Shown: positions 45,701 to 60,700 of the stretch, piece by piece
Layout: the number at the start of each line of letters is the position of its first letter
Numbering within the stretch: the stretch's first letter is position 1
Position numbers and translations under genes: made by a program
The notes under the pieces: generated by a model
The model's database searches: none
What the model was told of the DNA's origin: nothing
What the model saw: only the letters and a program-made list of their open reading frames with translations
Origin: Antedon bifida
Lineage: Eukaryota; Echinodermata; Crinoidea; Comatulida; Antedonidae
Assembly: GCA_963402885.1 (NCBI GenBank)
Contig: OY727101.1
Coordinates: 14,670,417-14,734,416 of the forward strand
Length of the DNA stretch: 64,000 bases
Reading direction: 5' to 3'

Positions 45701-48700
45701 AATTTAGAAAGTATGGAACGCTAATTACATTTGCTGTTTTTGGAAGTTAAATGTCCACAAAACCACATCCTAGGTCTGGTTCATAGCTTTTGTCAAAGTC
45801 TTCCTGAAAACGGTTTACCACTAGGCAAATTTATTGCTGGTTGAACTAATGCATATGTGTATTCATGTTTTCATCAAATTTTATAGCTTGAAAAAATGCA
45901 GGGGAAAAAAAGTGAACATTTAAAAAAATGTCTGAAATGGCAGATATAGTTTGTACATTTGAAATTAAGAAAAAAATGTTTTGAGACAGCAACCAAGAAA
46001 ATTGAGTAGCTAAAAATTGGGATGGCATTAATTTATGTCCACATAAAATTAGACTACAAGCAAATCAAAGCAAAAAATCATGGGACTGTTTTTATTAATG
46101 TAGTACGTTCTACAATCCACTAATTTTTTTGTTTTAGATTACCATACTTGATTAAAGAAATTTCTTAAATTAGTATACATGCTTAACGGTATTGACAGAT
46201 ACTATTTTCTGTCCAAGCCTAGTTTAACTAAAATGACTCTATGCTCTGTCGCTGATGCAAATGACAGAATTAATAAGTAAGAATAAATGGAAAAGAAGCA
46301 AATTAAATACATTAAATTAAATAAAATAGACACACAACCCACACACCTTCAAAATTGTTTTAAATCAATATATAGATATGTATAGTATATATTAATATTG
46401 TTTAAGTATTATACACAGTGTTGATATTGGACATTTCCTATGTATTGCTAGGGGATTTATATTAGTGTTTTTTTTTTTGCATGTAATAGTATTACAAAAA
46501 TGATATTTTTATATGGGCTTTCCACACCTTATGTCAGTTATATGATGTAAACCATTCGTTGCTAGTTACACACACCAGCAGATGGTATGCGTATGTTTGC
46601 CATAGATACTAAAAGGTGATCACATTCACGAATCAGTAAATAAATTAATTTAATGATAATTGGAATGTAAAATTGGTATGTTTTATTTCCTTCCGATTTA
46701 AAGAATAATATGAAGAGAATTTTCATGTCAAAATTATGATTTCTTAAAGGTGGATTACCAACGATCTATATAGTGTATGTAATAGAGTATATCTAGCATA
46801 TCTATATTAGTATATCTATATAGTATATTACGGTATAAGTTAACCTATAATTGGGAACAACTATTCTAAGGGGAACACTGAATGTTTCAAGGGCCTATGG
46901 TTAACTCCTGTGAGGGACACCCCTATTAAGAGGACACTTTTATAGTGTCCCCTTAATATAGGGGTTCTACTTTAACGCCAGTCTGTCATGATCATGCCTA
47001 AATGTATACCATAATAAAATATCTATTAGCATAATTTTAACGTGTAAATTTGTCTGTATAGGCAGTATAGTATAATTTCTTCCATTGAAGGTTCTTGTAG
47101 CCAAACTGATCGTGCCGAATTCAACACGAATCTACGAGCTAAATTCCAAGAAGAATACAATCGTCTGCCAGCGTTGGAGACGTCCAACCACATCGGTGAC
47201 GTTGAAATGCGCGTCATTCAGTGGAAATTCAATCAGCTTGATTTGGACAAAAACGATGAGATCAAACTAAGCGAGATCAAATCACTTCAGAGGATGTTAA
47301 AAAAGTTTGTGAAGCCAAAAAAATGTGCAAAAACGTTTTTTGTGCATTGCTCTTCTGCGCATAACGGCCAGATTACAAGGAAGGCGTGGTCACAGTGCTT
47401 AGGCCTGGCGACGAGTAAGTCCTTTATTTAGAGTAGAAATGCATGAGAATGTGAGGTTATATAGCAAGATTATTTGCACTGCATACAATATCTAAAAAAT
47501 GGTCAACGCACAATCATAAGTACTACAATTTGAAACAATTTGGTAGGGAATTCCCTAAATTTTAATTTTCTTTCTAATTAATGGTTATTTTTTTTTTTGA
47601 TTTTCACATAATTGGAAAATTAACAACCTTTGGTCGTCTTAATCAATGTCAAAGGGTTAGAGCACAAACACATTATATTGATGAGAATAATTGCACTTTA
47701 GAGCACTGTATTGTAATGCATGTTGGAATTGAAACTCATCATTATCAATCCAGTCACCCACAAGATGAAAACTAACTTCAAAATCAAAATTTCGACTAAT
47801 TAATCATTCTCGCTGCAAAAACTCATTTAAGTTGACTGGACTCTCGTTTCCGAGCTTTGCAGTCACGCCAACAATTTAAAAACAGCATTTGCGATTCTCA
47901 ATTTCTAAAGTGTTTATAGAGGCAACTACAGTTTGATTAAAAGTGTGGTTCTCACGCTGTGAGGTTGATTGGTTTGTGAAATGATGACAAGCACGTCAAA
48001 GAACATTTGTTGATATGGTTCTGTGCGGAGAAATAACATTAACACTCCACAACGGGGAAAATTTAATAACTTAAAATTACAACTACAAATTTGAAAACTA
48101 ATTACAAACAAAAGATAATCATTAGTGAAGTATGGAATATTTGTAGCCATTTCAAAAACCTTAAGTTAATTTTACATTTAGGGATAGTGTCAAATTTATT
48201 CTACCGCAGGTACTGCAGTAACTGTTTGTTTATTCAATACTAAATCATATGTAGAAACTAAAAAGGAAGTTTACTGCAGTAGAATAATCTTGACCACTAG
48301 CCCTTGCATCCGAAAGTAACATTTTTCAATTTTGAATTACTAGTTTGTATTTTTTTTTTGCTATGTACTATTTTTGGCAATACCAGTTGGATGTTTCATT
48401 AATAATTTTCAGTTCACTCCTAGGTATGATTGAAAAGGCCTTTTGGATGCTTTCTCCCTCCCCATCAGGGTCAAAAGCTGTAGCCGAGCCAAAAGATACA
48501 TCAGGTATCAAAGTTTCTTTCTTTTATTGTGGAAACAAGTCCAAATATAGATACATATCGGGTGTTGGGATGTCCTCCCTAGCTTCTAAGAACATGTTTA
48601 CCACACAATCATACATTAGTAACTTTTCTTTGGGTTCTGCCTTCCTTTGGGGCATCCCTATAGTAGGGAACACATTCCTGTTGAACAAACAAGGGGAAAT

Positions 48701-51700
48701 ATACATTTTAACACAGCCAACCCCTTCTCAGGGTACTCCCCATTTACGAGGTCACTTTGTTGGATCCTGAAGGTACGCCCCCGACCCCCTCTCCCCTTAA
48801 TAGGGATACTACTGTATGGAACGCCAAGAAAAACAAATTATAGAAGACTAAAAGAGATATCTGTATTTTAGACGGATTCATCCTCAATTGTAACATATTA
48901 CATATGTTGCTGTTATAAGGAAAAAAAAACTAGGTTAATAGAAACCGTTTTTTTTTTTTTGTTCCCCATTATAATATTTCATCACTGCACCCTAAATTCT
49001 TAAAATATACCTTAATCTGTAACTACATCTTTAAGCTCTTAAAAGTGTCCTTCATTCTTTGGTTGGGTTAAGTTGACTTAATGGATATGTGCTCTAACAT
49101 TATCTCCACATAACCTTTTAGCACAGACTGTGAGACAGATTTCGCAAATCACGTTTTATGCCAAGAACACATTATTTTTACACAAGTTGCACATTACCGA
49201 AAACATTTCTTCCAGAGAACTTAAGATTAAAAATTATTAAAGGCCTTGCTTTGTATGTGTGGTCTACCAAAATAAGGTCAATTTTTAATAGCAAAATAAG
49301 GACTACCCATTTTCTGAACTTGGTTGAGATTTAAAGTTATTCCAATTAAACAAATTATAGATGTTAGAAAGTTATTAAACACCTGGAATTGTATATGAAT
49401 GAGAGCTTTTGTGGGTTTAATGGTATGGCACTTGCCTAATATGCAAGAGGTCATGGGTCCAAATCCTAGTGAAGTTCCTCTTAAACTTTCCCTTAAATTT
49501 TATTCTTCTGTTAAAATTATATATTTTTTATATATTTATAACAAACCTTTTATATCAAATTTATTTATGTTTGTTTTCGTTATTCATTTAATCCGAACCC
49601 AGATGAGGAGGAGTGTTGCAAGCGCCCTCTTTTGGAAGAAGTAAATTCACGGGCCGGTACGTTTTTCATTCTTTGATTTTTGTTTTCTGTTTTCACTTTC
49701 TTGTTGTAGTATTAGACAGTAGTCTAGAGATTTAGTAATATTGCAAAGCATTCATTTGTTGTATTTGACTGTAGTTGTAGTTGTATATAGATATTAAATA
49801 ATTGAGTTATTAATATTTTGTAGTTTGATTTGTTTGTTTAGAATATAGTACAGAGTACTCTAGTTGTGTTCTTTTTTTTTTTTCTTTTTTCTTCTTTTAA
49901 TGTTACTGTAGTTGGTAGATTTTAAAAATCAAATTTATCGCTAAGCCATTTCAAATATTCTATTTTTAACGGCAATTGTCCAAATCATCATTAAAATGTT
50001 GTTTCAATTTATTTAGTTTCAATATCAAAAAATCTTTCATGATGACCCACCCCAACTTAAAAAATAAATTCAAAATATTAACATTTTTTCTCAAAAAGAA
50101 CTGCTAAATGCATGTACAGAAACAGAAGAAGTTTGTTCCCAGGTTATATCAATAAATCTTGTGGACTTTAATAATCATAAAAGATATATTACACTCTGGC
50201 CACACAGAAGATAAATTTCTTGTCTGGGTCTAAACCCGTATCCTATATAGAATTTACATTGGATAAGATTTCGTAATTCGACACTACGGAAACATTTCAT
50301 ATTGAGATGTTAGGTGCAACAAGGTATTTTGATTGGGGTCATATAACCAGTTATTAAACTGCTGATGACATATTGAGATCGACACAAAATCGCTGTCATA
50401 CGAAGACCACTCAAAATCTTTGTTTCTCTTAGCCTTTAATAAACCATAATGGATTGAAATCACACATGTATACAAATGCTGTTGGGTACACCTGGTTTGG
50501 ATTTCATGTAAATCAAAAGTCGGTCATACTACACATACTATACATTTCACTTAAGGATTGCGGCTATGTGCTACAAGGTATTTTGATTGGCATCATATAG
50601 TTGGCTATTAAACCAATGGTGATGTATTGCAATAGACACAAAATCTTTCTCATATTGCATGCAATTTTACAGCTGCTTTTGCACTTCAGAAGCATTGCTT
50701 TTACAAATGGCTCTGATACCATACAATGGATTAAAATGACACTTGCATACAGATCCTGTTGAGGAGCTGTGGCAATAGGTCCTTTCAGTTTCACATAACA
50801 AAATTTCTTTTTATCATAAAATAAATAAGATAATCATACTTTTGCAATCATTTGATTCTAGTGAAAATAATTAGTCGGGCAAAAACAAGAAACTTTGCTA
50901 AAACTTAGTTGTGCGCTTGATGTATAATACAGCAGTTACAGTCCGTTGGTCTTGTGTAGGCCTAAAACAATGTTATGCTGTACCTACCATGGTTGTATGT
51001 AAATTATGAATAAATATTTATATTGAATATAAAAGGCAGGGTGGCATCCATAATTCTGAAAATTCTCATCATTACAGTATTATGTATGTAAAGAAACAAT
51101 AGATGGAAGTATACAGTGCACAGTATGATATAGAGGATCCGTTGGTAGCCCATGCAGTTCAGACAGTTGACATCTTAAGTAACTATCTACAGGTCACACT
51201 ATTATGCAAATGATCTATAGATAGGTGGTCTAGCAGTTTTTACTAATAATAAAATACATTACCAATAGTGTTTAATCCTATTTAATTTAGTTATTGTGAA
51301 TTTGGAATATGAAATATTAAGCGTCTGTAATTAGAACAATTTCATATCAAAATTACTCAAAACCTAAATAGCTATTGATCACAGTATTATAATAATAATA
51401 ATAGATAGATTCATATAGCGCAAATAAACGATGTCTCTATGTGCTTGACAATAAAGAGAAAGAGTGGAAACCAAAAAGAAGAGAACAAAAAGACACTACT
51501 ACTACTGTAGCCTAGTCAGAAAACAACAACATGCAAGAAAGGTGAACAAAAGCAAAAATTAAAAAAAGGATTACAGGTTATCCATCTCATAGGTGGTCTA
51601 ACAGTCTTATGATTAATAAAATATAATAATATAATAATATTTTTTTTTAATGAAATGCGTCGATATAAAACCTTAAATAGCAACAAATCAGAAAGTTTTA

Positions 51701-54700
51701 ATAAGACTTGACATCGATCAGCTGAATAAAGAAATTAACAGACTAAATCGAGCCTGAATAAATAGTTATTGACTTCACTTAACCTGACTTCATGGCGAGC
51801 ACAACGTCTTTTTCTGGCCTGGTTTTCTTCGTATCAATTTCACTTGCCACCTACCTCTTTTACATATTCACTTTTACGACTCAGTGGGTTGTATCGACTG
51901 ATCAAACAGTGGTTTCCTTCAACGAGGACGAATAAAAGATTTGCAATTGTTGTATTAAACTTGAGTAACGATTGGGTAACACTCTTGTGATTTAGATTAT
52001 GTGTCAATATTAAATGCTTCCTAAATTTCAACTGGATTACATTTTTTTTCCAGAATTTTTTTTAAAAACTTTATTATACTAAATTAAAAATGTTATTTTG
52101 TCTAAAAGGGTCATAGAGGTCATAACGTCATCTTCATCACCAGAATGTTTAACTGTTTCCTACACAGGAAATATACATAATATTTGTGGTAAAATTGTCA
52201 TATATTTTAAATCTAAAAGTTTGCATTTTGAAGAATAAGGGATATTAAACAAATGTTTGCAATATCAAGTAAATAATACTAATATAGCATAACAATTGAT
52301 TATCATATTCATTAATTATCAACTAACTTGCATGATAGAATTTCAGATGCATGTCCTATTAAAGTGAAACATAGCAAGTTTATGATATTCTATTAATATT
52401 GTATTGCTTCTTGTGTATTTAGTCAATGCAAACATTATTAAATATTTAATTTAACTCAATAAATATTTCCCTTAAATTGTGTTCACTTAAGATTTGTTAC
52501 TTTATGGTTAAGTGTTTCCCTTAGCCAAGTCTAAATGTATTTTGAATTTAAAAAAAAAAAAAAATCTGGTTTTATGTTGGCATTTATCATTCTTTTTACT
52601 TAAGTTTAGAAGTAAAATCTGATAATTGGTTATCTTCTGAATGGACTAAAAATAATTTTAGGAAAAAAAAGTATGTACAAATATTTGGATTTAGGTTGTT
52701 TTGAAAATTGACTTATTTCTTTGCTATTTTGTTAAAAATTGAATTTATCTGAGAATTTTAGAAAATTTGGTTTTGGGAACAATTTTATAAAATAGATTCT
52801 TGCAAGTTTTATCATACCAGATCTTATCACAATAAAGACCTAAATTATTATTAGCTAAGCCTGATGCAATATAAAACTTTATTTAAACATAGACCATATT
52901 GTGCTGTCAAATAAAATTGAAATATTGTAATAAAACATATTTACTTCAGTTGTGGGTATCTCAAACAAACAATAAACATACAGTTAATGATGTAAGATAA
53001 ATATATACATATAGCATATTGTTCCAAATAAAAATAATTTCAATATTTTGTTGTTGAATAAGCCATTTTAATTTCTTCTGAACAATTTTTTACCGGATAG
53101 AACTATAATGTACAATTATTTAAGAAATGTCAACTGGAAGGCCATTGTCTGGAAGTTAATGAGTGTTTGGTTAAATTTGGCAAAAGTAAATAACTTTAAA
53201 GTTACCTAAAAGATGAAATATAACAAAGTATATCAGAATGTTGTTTTAAATCACATTTTTTTTTCTATAGATGATACACTGCCTGAAAAACCTGAAAAGA
53301 CTACATCTCCTCCTGATGGTAAGTCAGTAAGATTGTAATTCAGCACCTTAAATGAAAGGGACCACTTCAGCAGCTTAAATTGAAGGGACCACTTCAGAAC
53401 CTTAAATTAAAGGGACAGCTTCAGGTCTCTTAATTAAAGGGACACTCTAGCACCCTAAATTAAAGGGACACCTTCAGCACCCTAAATTAAATGAACACCT
53501 TTAGTACCCTAAATTAAAGGGACACCTTCAGCACCCTAAATTAAATGGATACCTTCAGCACCCTAAATTAAATGGACACCTTCAGCACCCTAAATTAAAT
53601 GGACACCTTCAGCACCCTAAATTAAATGGACACCTTCAGCACCTTAAATTAAAGGGACACCTTCAGCACCTTTAATTAAAGGGACACCTTCAGGTCTCTC
53701 AATTAAATGGACACCTTCAGCACCCTAAATTAAAGGAACACCTTCAAAGCCCTTTAAACAAACGTTAATGATGTCCGCTGAATATGAGTTGGCCTTATTT
53801 TAAAAACATATTGCTCCATGTCACTGTTAGCTAAAATGCAAAAGTACTTCTGCACATTCATCCGGTTACTAACACACATTAAGTGAGTATACAAAACAAA
53901 CCAATTTTAAAGTGCATACAAGGATATGAAATAGAAAGTTTCCCTCAACATTTCATTTTCATATAATCCTGATAATGTTCTAATGGCATCTGACAGCTAT
54001 CAGCTGTCAAAATTACCTCACCTCTGAGTGGCTTCCATTCCATACTTTTGATGGAACTGTAAATTTTACTCTCTCGAATTTAGATTGAATGAATGAAACA
54101 TTTCATTTCAGTAATTGAGTTATTTGCGATTCTTTTACATGCATTTTAACTTTTTAACCTTTTCGTGACATGCAGAAATGTAGGCCTTTAAGTAAATCCT
54201 GTTGAAGTAGTAGAACCATTTAAAATCTTACTAAAACACTAGATCTTGTCAGATTAGACATTTCTAAAAACTATGTTTCGATTTTTTTACCCTTCTGTGA
54301 CATGCAAAAGTGTAGGACTTAAGGTGATCCAATTAAAGGAGATTTCCTAAGACTAAACTTTTCTAAAACAGTAGCAAAAAAAATGTTTTGGTTGAATGAT
54401 GCCCATTTTTTAACCATTAACATGAAAAAAGTGTAGACCTTAAAAATTAAAGGAGAAGCATTCAAAATATAGACCTTTTTTGTCCTGTTTTTTTTTACAA
54501 AATCCTGTACTCAGATTCTTAGATTAGACATTTCTAAAACGGTAACAAAAAGAAAAAAAACTAATTTCAATTTTGTTTAAGCTTTTTTTTCAGAATTTTA
54601 CTAAAACAAGATTTTCTGACAGGACTTTAAAAATAGATTAAAATTAGCTAATAAAAAAACATGTTAAATTGTGTTTCAACACACATATTTTTAACTGTAT

Positions 54701-57700
54701 TAAATTGAAAATTTTGGTAATTTTAACGTTCAAACACCATTAGCCAGATAATATTTCTTCTATGAATGTGACTATTGTTTTACTATCAAAACAGACATAA
54801 ACAATTAAGTACCTAAAACTGTAACCAATTATTCAGTGAACTGTTACTGAAAAATTTTACTTAAATTTCAAATAATTAAATTCTATATCTTGCTAAACAA
54901 GTTCACATTTCATTTATTAGAAAATCTGAAACTTTATCGAGCGCCTTTAAGTTATTCTGGCTGCTGAATCGAGACATAAAGGTGCCTCAAAATATATCCC
55001 ACTTCATAATATGCCTCAAAAGGACAAGTGCACCAAAGGGATATAATGTATCAACATTAAATTGTTGACAGAGACGAAAAGTGCTGGAGAAATTTGAATC
55101 TTAGAGTTGTCCATGTATTAATTAAAACCCATTGTAAATACAGCCCTGGGGCAGAACAACAATGTGTTGATCTAGGCATCAATGGATAAATAGCCTACAT
55201 GCAGTATGCTGTAGCCTTTAAATTAATTTAGTCTTACAAAATACATATTATACAAAACTGGCAAAGTAGATAATCTAAAGAAATCTAAAGAGACAAAAAG
55301 AATTAACATCGCTGTCTGTGTCAGACTTGCTTATCAATCTTAGACAGTACAACCAGAATAAAAAAGGTAAATTAAAAAGTTGCTGTAGGTATAACACAGG
55401 GGTTGTCAAGAAAAGTATCTATATCTACACTACATAATAGGTATATATTTGTCTGTCTGTTACATCATCACAACATATGTGACCTAGTTTAGAAGCTTCT
55501 GTGTATAAGAGGTCCTTGCTTTGATTCCACAGACTTTCGATTGGAACTTTCTGTTCTTAAGATTGAAACAGTAATATTATTGTATACGTTTTCTACTGAC
55601 AATTATCAATTTATTATTAGACTACCCATGTAATGTAGAACGTGATGAGGCTTTAGCGAAGGAAAAGCAAGCACCCGAGAGAGGCGTGTTCATTCCACGG
55701 TGTATAGGCATCAACTACGATCCGGTACAATGCCACAAAGAAGCTAAATACTGCTGGTGTGTTAATGTTACAACTGGACGCCCTATCAGTGGAACGTCTC
55801 TGAAAGTTGACGTATCTATTCCTGGTTTTGAGTCTACACTGAACTGTAACCAAAATGTTGAAACGAGTACAAACAAAGTTGATTCTACACCAGCGCCTGC
55901 TGTTTTTAAAGGTAAAGCTTGTTAATACACTCTTTCTGTAATTAAAGATTATTTATGTGACCCAGGTTTTATTGATCTTTAGTAGCTTTGGTCTCTAGAA
56001 TCCCTCTAACTAAAGAACGCCACTAGAAGTGGTCTTTCAATTACACTATTTAGCGGGAAATTTAAACGTCAGAATGGTTATCTTGCTCCCCGAAGGGTGA
56101 TGGTAAATAATAGCAAATACTATTTTAAACACAAAGCTACTGTACTATATCTCCCATACTAGAACTTTTTAACATTTTACTGAACTTTGGAAATTTGGTA
56201 AAGCAGACTTCATAACATGTTTAACAGATTTATATATAGATCTGAAAAATAATATATTAATTACTTATATAATGGTCATGGCATTTTGGATAATGGTTAT
56301 TTTAAAAGGTCATCGATAAGTTATGGAATTAGATTTCACTTAAGATGTGTGCGAAAATGCATTCTAAATGGCCTGTTAAATAGATTCACATTCAGATTCC
56401 ATTCCCATCGTCGATAATAAATACAGGTTGAATACTTTTAAGTCATAGCCATATATTTTTATAGTATTCTGTCAATGATGAAAGGAATAAAATAAATACA
56501 AATTAAGTAAACATAAAAAGAAATACTGTATAGTAATAGTAGACTGTGAAATCTATGTTTAATCCGTCTGAAAATGATAAAGCATCTTGCTGACTAACTG
56601 ATAGACTTTAAAGCGTTGATCATTCTAACAGATTACCGACAGATTTCCCATATATACTGTCTGAAATATTGACTTGTTTGTAGCATTGACTGACCATACT
56701 GACTGAATTCTGAATGATTGTTGACTAATACTAGATTGAACGAATTTATGGATTGACTTTGGACTGATTTTTAGATTGACAATATTGATACACCATTACC
56801 ATTACTAATTAACTGAATTTCCCCTTACAGACTTGATGGACTAAAAACTAATAGATTAAATGACATTATGGATTGACTGAATGGACTGACTTTTAGAATG
56901 ACAATTGATACTATCTTTACTAATTATGAATTTCCACTAACAGAATTTGATGGACTAAAAAAACTATAATAGATTGAATGACATTATGGATTGACTATGG
57001 ACTGACTTTTAGATTGACAATTGATCTAATCAACAGAATTTCCACTAAACAGACTTGGACTAAAAAATATAATAGATTGAATGACATTGTGGATTGACTA
57101 AATGAACTGACTTTTAGATTGACAATTGATACTATCTTTACTAATTATGAATTTCCACTAAACAGACTTGATTGACTAAAAAACTATAATAGATTGAATG
57201 ACATTATGGATTGTCTATGGACTGACTTTTAGATTGACAATTGATCTAATCAACAGAATTTCCACTAAACAGACTTGATTGACTAAAAAACTATAATAGA
57301 TTGAATGACATTGTGGATTGACTAAATGAACTGACTTTTAGATTGACAATTGATACTATCTTTACTAATTATTAGAATCTTCACTAACAGACTTGGACTA
57401 AAGATTGGATGACATTATGGATTGACTACCGTGACTAACTGAATGTCCACTAATATAATTTTAATATATGAATACAAATGACAAAATCAAAATTATTGTC
57501 AATTTTGATGAGCTTAAACAATTCAAATCGTTTGCTATTTTTAGTTCTCTCATCAACAGAATGACAAAGTAAGGGTCAATTAATTACCCTCAATTCCCTG
57601 ACAGAAAGAAAATTTATGAATATAAACTGTATTATGAATAATTTATCACAAATTTGTATCTGATAGGGTGCACAGGGAACAAGCAAGCAAAGTTTTTGAA

Positions 57701-60700
57701 TAGTGTCATGGACATGTTAATAACTGAGATGATGGGTGAACCAGCTTCATCAGTGACTCAAAAAGATAGGTAAGTTGAAAAATACAGCAACAAACAAAAC
57801 AACAAGAAAACACAAATTTACATTAAAAAATACCAATACAGAAGTTAAAATTGTGGTATTACCATTGGTCGCTTTCGAGGGCTCTATTTATAAAATCACA
57901 ATATACAAAGAGGTGGATCATCTGAACTGTGGCTTGTGATTGGTCAACTCACTTGTGTTGCTCCTACGTTGTGGCAACCAAGCTTTAACTTTTTGTAAAT
58001 AGCAAATAGGTATGATAATTATAAATTATTAAAATTATTATTATTTATTAAATTTGAAAAACTATTTGTTGTATAGCTTCACAGATGCGAGTAAATCAGT
58101 TACTGAACGAGTAGCTAGATGGAAGTTTCTACATATGGATGCAAATAGTAATAATGCCATTGATAAGCGAGAACAAAAAGATTTTAAATCTCAATTGGAT
58201 GATCTGAGTGCCAGAAAAAAGTGCAAGAAGAACTTCATCCCCTACTGTGACAATAACAATGACTCTCGATTAACAATGGATGAATGGTTGAGCTGTTTGG
58301 GAATCAAAAACAGTAAGCATTTTCACTTTAAACTTCATTTTCTTTTTTTTAAATTTACAATATCAGACCCGTAGCCAGGATTTTACAGGGGGTTCGTTTT
58401 TTCAAGCAACTAAAGGAAAGATAGATTTAGGCCTACCTAGTAGATGAAAATAATTTGACTGCTGGCTAGGTAGAAGTGGCCATAAAGGGGGCAAGTGCAA
58501 GCCTAAGCAGCTGAAGAAAAGATAGATTTAGGCCTACCTAGTAGATGAAAATAATTTGACTGCTGGCTAGGTCGAATTTCCCATAAAGGGGGCAAGTGCG
58601 AGCCTAAGCAACTGAAGAAAAGATAGATTTAGGCCTACCTAGTAGATGAAAATAATTTGACTGCTGGCTAGGTCGAATTTCCCATAAAGGGGGCAAGTGC
58701 GAGCCTAAGCAACTGAAGAAAAGATAGATTTAGGGCTACCTAGTACAGTAGATGAAAGTAATTTGTCTACTGACTAGATAGAAATGGCCATAAAGGGGGC
58801 AAGTGCAAGTCTAAGCAACTGAAGAAAAGATAGATTTAGGCCTACCTAGTAGATGAAAATAATTTGACTGCTGGCTAGGTCGTATTGCCCATAAAGGGGG
58901 CAAGTGCGAGCCTAAGCAACTGAAGAAAAGATAGATTTAGGCCTACCTAGAAGATGAAAATAAGTTTCTTGCTGGCTAGGTAGAATAACATTGTCATAAG
59001 TTAGATCTAACCAGCACTTTCACTGTTTAGGTCTCTAGTTTGAAAAGGGACAGGAAAAAGTGGGGTTCTTTAGAGCCCTATGAACCCCTTGTGTTAGATA
59101 GGTTCACAAATTCAGATTAGATTAATCATAATGCTAGCAAGTAAAGGATATAAAGTCATGCAGTCTACTGTCTAAGATGATAGGTAAAAAAATGGTTCAA
59201 CATATGTGAAGCTATCCATACCGAATTGTGAAAAAAAATTTCAACAAATTTTTTTCTTGAATAAACGTGTTAACAACTCAGTTGAAATGAATTGTTATTC
59301 TTTATTTTTCAATCTATTTAAATTAAGAACTTTTTTTTTCTTTTCAGCTTTAACTCCAACACCAACTTCGGTGACTCGACGGGGCAAGAATCCTTTCAGT
59401 GAGTCTGTACCTCCGTTTTTTCTATGACACTGCACCCAGCCATCTGTTGCCTACCTCTCCGAATCTTGCACATAACACTATAACCAGCATTCATGGATAT
59501 TATTTATTGGTTCATAGCATAACACATGCTTGTTGGTATTACAGATGCAATAGCTTGAATATGAAACTAAAGATGCACCAAAAAAAATATCACATAAACA
59601 ACATTCTAATCAAATTAATATATTATTATTAAATATCAAGTATAGAATAATTTATTAAGTTATTTATTAATTTATTTATTATTGATGATATTTTAAGGTA
59701 GACTAAACATCCATTCTTTGAATCAAGTTATATTATCAAAATATTTAGTTTCATAATCAATGTTATATTATGGTAATATAAAAACTGCTATTAAACCTAA
59801 TAACTGTAGCTGCTGGGGTATTTTATGTTATGCTTTGCCATGTTTTGTAGTATAGCTATATAAAAGAAGTTTGCTTGTGAGTAAAATAATAAATAACACT
59901 GGAAATTTCAAAGCTTGTATTGACTGTATAACAAATTTTAAATTTGCAGCAATAAAAATTATAATTTCTTTAGAACATTATGAACAACATTTACATTATT
60001 GAAAACAAAAATTAATAAAAAATGTTCAAAAACTCTAAAACCAACTAAAATCATGAGGATGTATAACCAGGGAGTTGTAAAATAACAACTCCCTGATATA
60101 ACTGCTATAAAACATAACCTTTACAAATTATATAAATACAAATTCAATAACAAAATTAATTGAAAATAAAATAAAGCTTCTTAGAAATCCATAAAAAAAC
60201 ATCTGTGTGTACTTGTTCCACATACAAAATGGAAATCAAATTATGTAAGTCTGACCTAAACGGACCACGCCACGCATGGAACCAGATGATATTAAAATCA
60301 AGTCCTAAAAAAAATCAAATCAATATAAGTGACCTAAATATTACAATTTCATTGCAATGTGGAAGAATCTTATAAGAACATGAAATTGAAATTTAATTGA
60401 TTTATAACCGATTCGGAAACTCAAGAATTCTGGACTAAATTTAGAAAGATAAAAGTGGACAGAGTTTAAGAACATAATAATGGAGTGTGAGAATTGAACC
60501 CCTGTTTTCACAATATTTAACCAAAGTCTTTTACAGTGTATTACAGTTAATATACTTGGTCAATAAATGTATTAATGGTTTTTTATGTTTGCGATGTTTA
60601 ACATTATTTATTATGTAGTTTAGTTTCTATTTCTCTGACAAAGTGATTATATAAGTCTCCACCACCTCCCTCTCCCATCACTAGGGAGCTTTTGAATTGC

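Noticed and set aside
49399..49480. Another tRNA-like SINE head (GGTCCAAATCC)
   Set aside because: A weak B-box-like string only; no convincing A box or body shared with the other SINEs.
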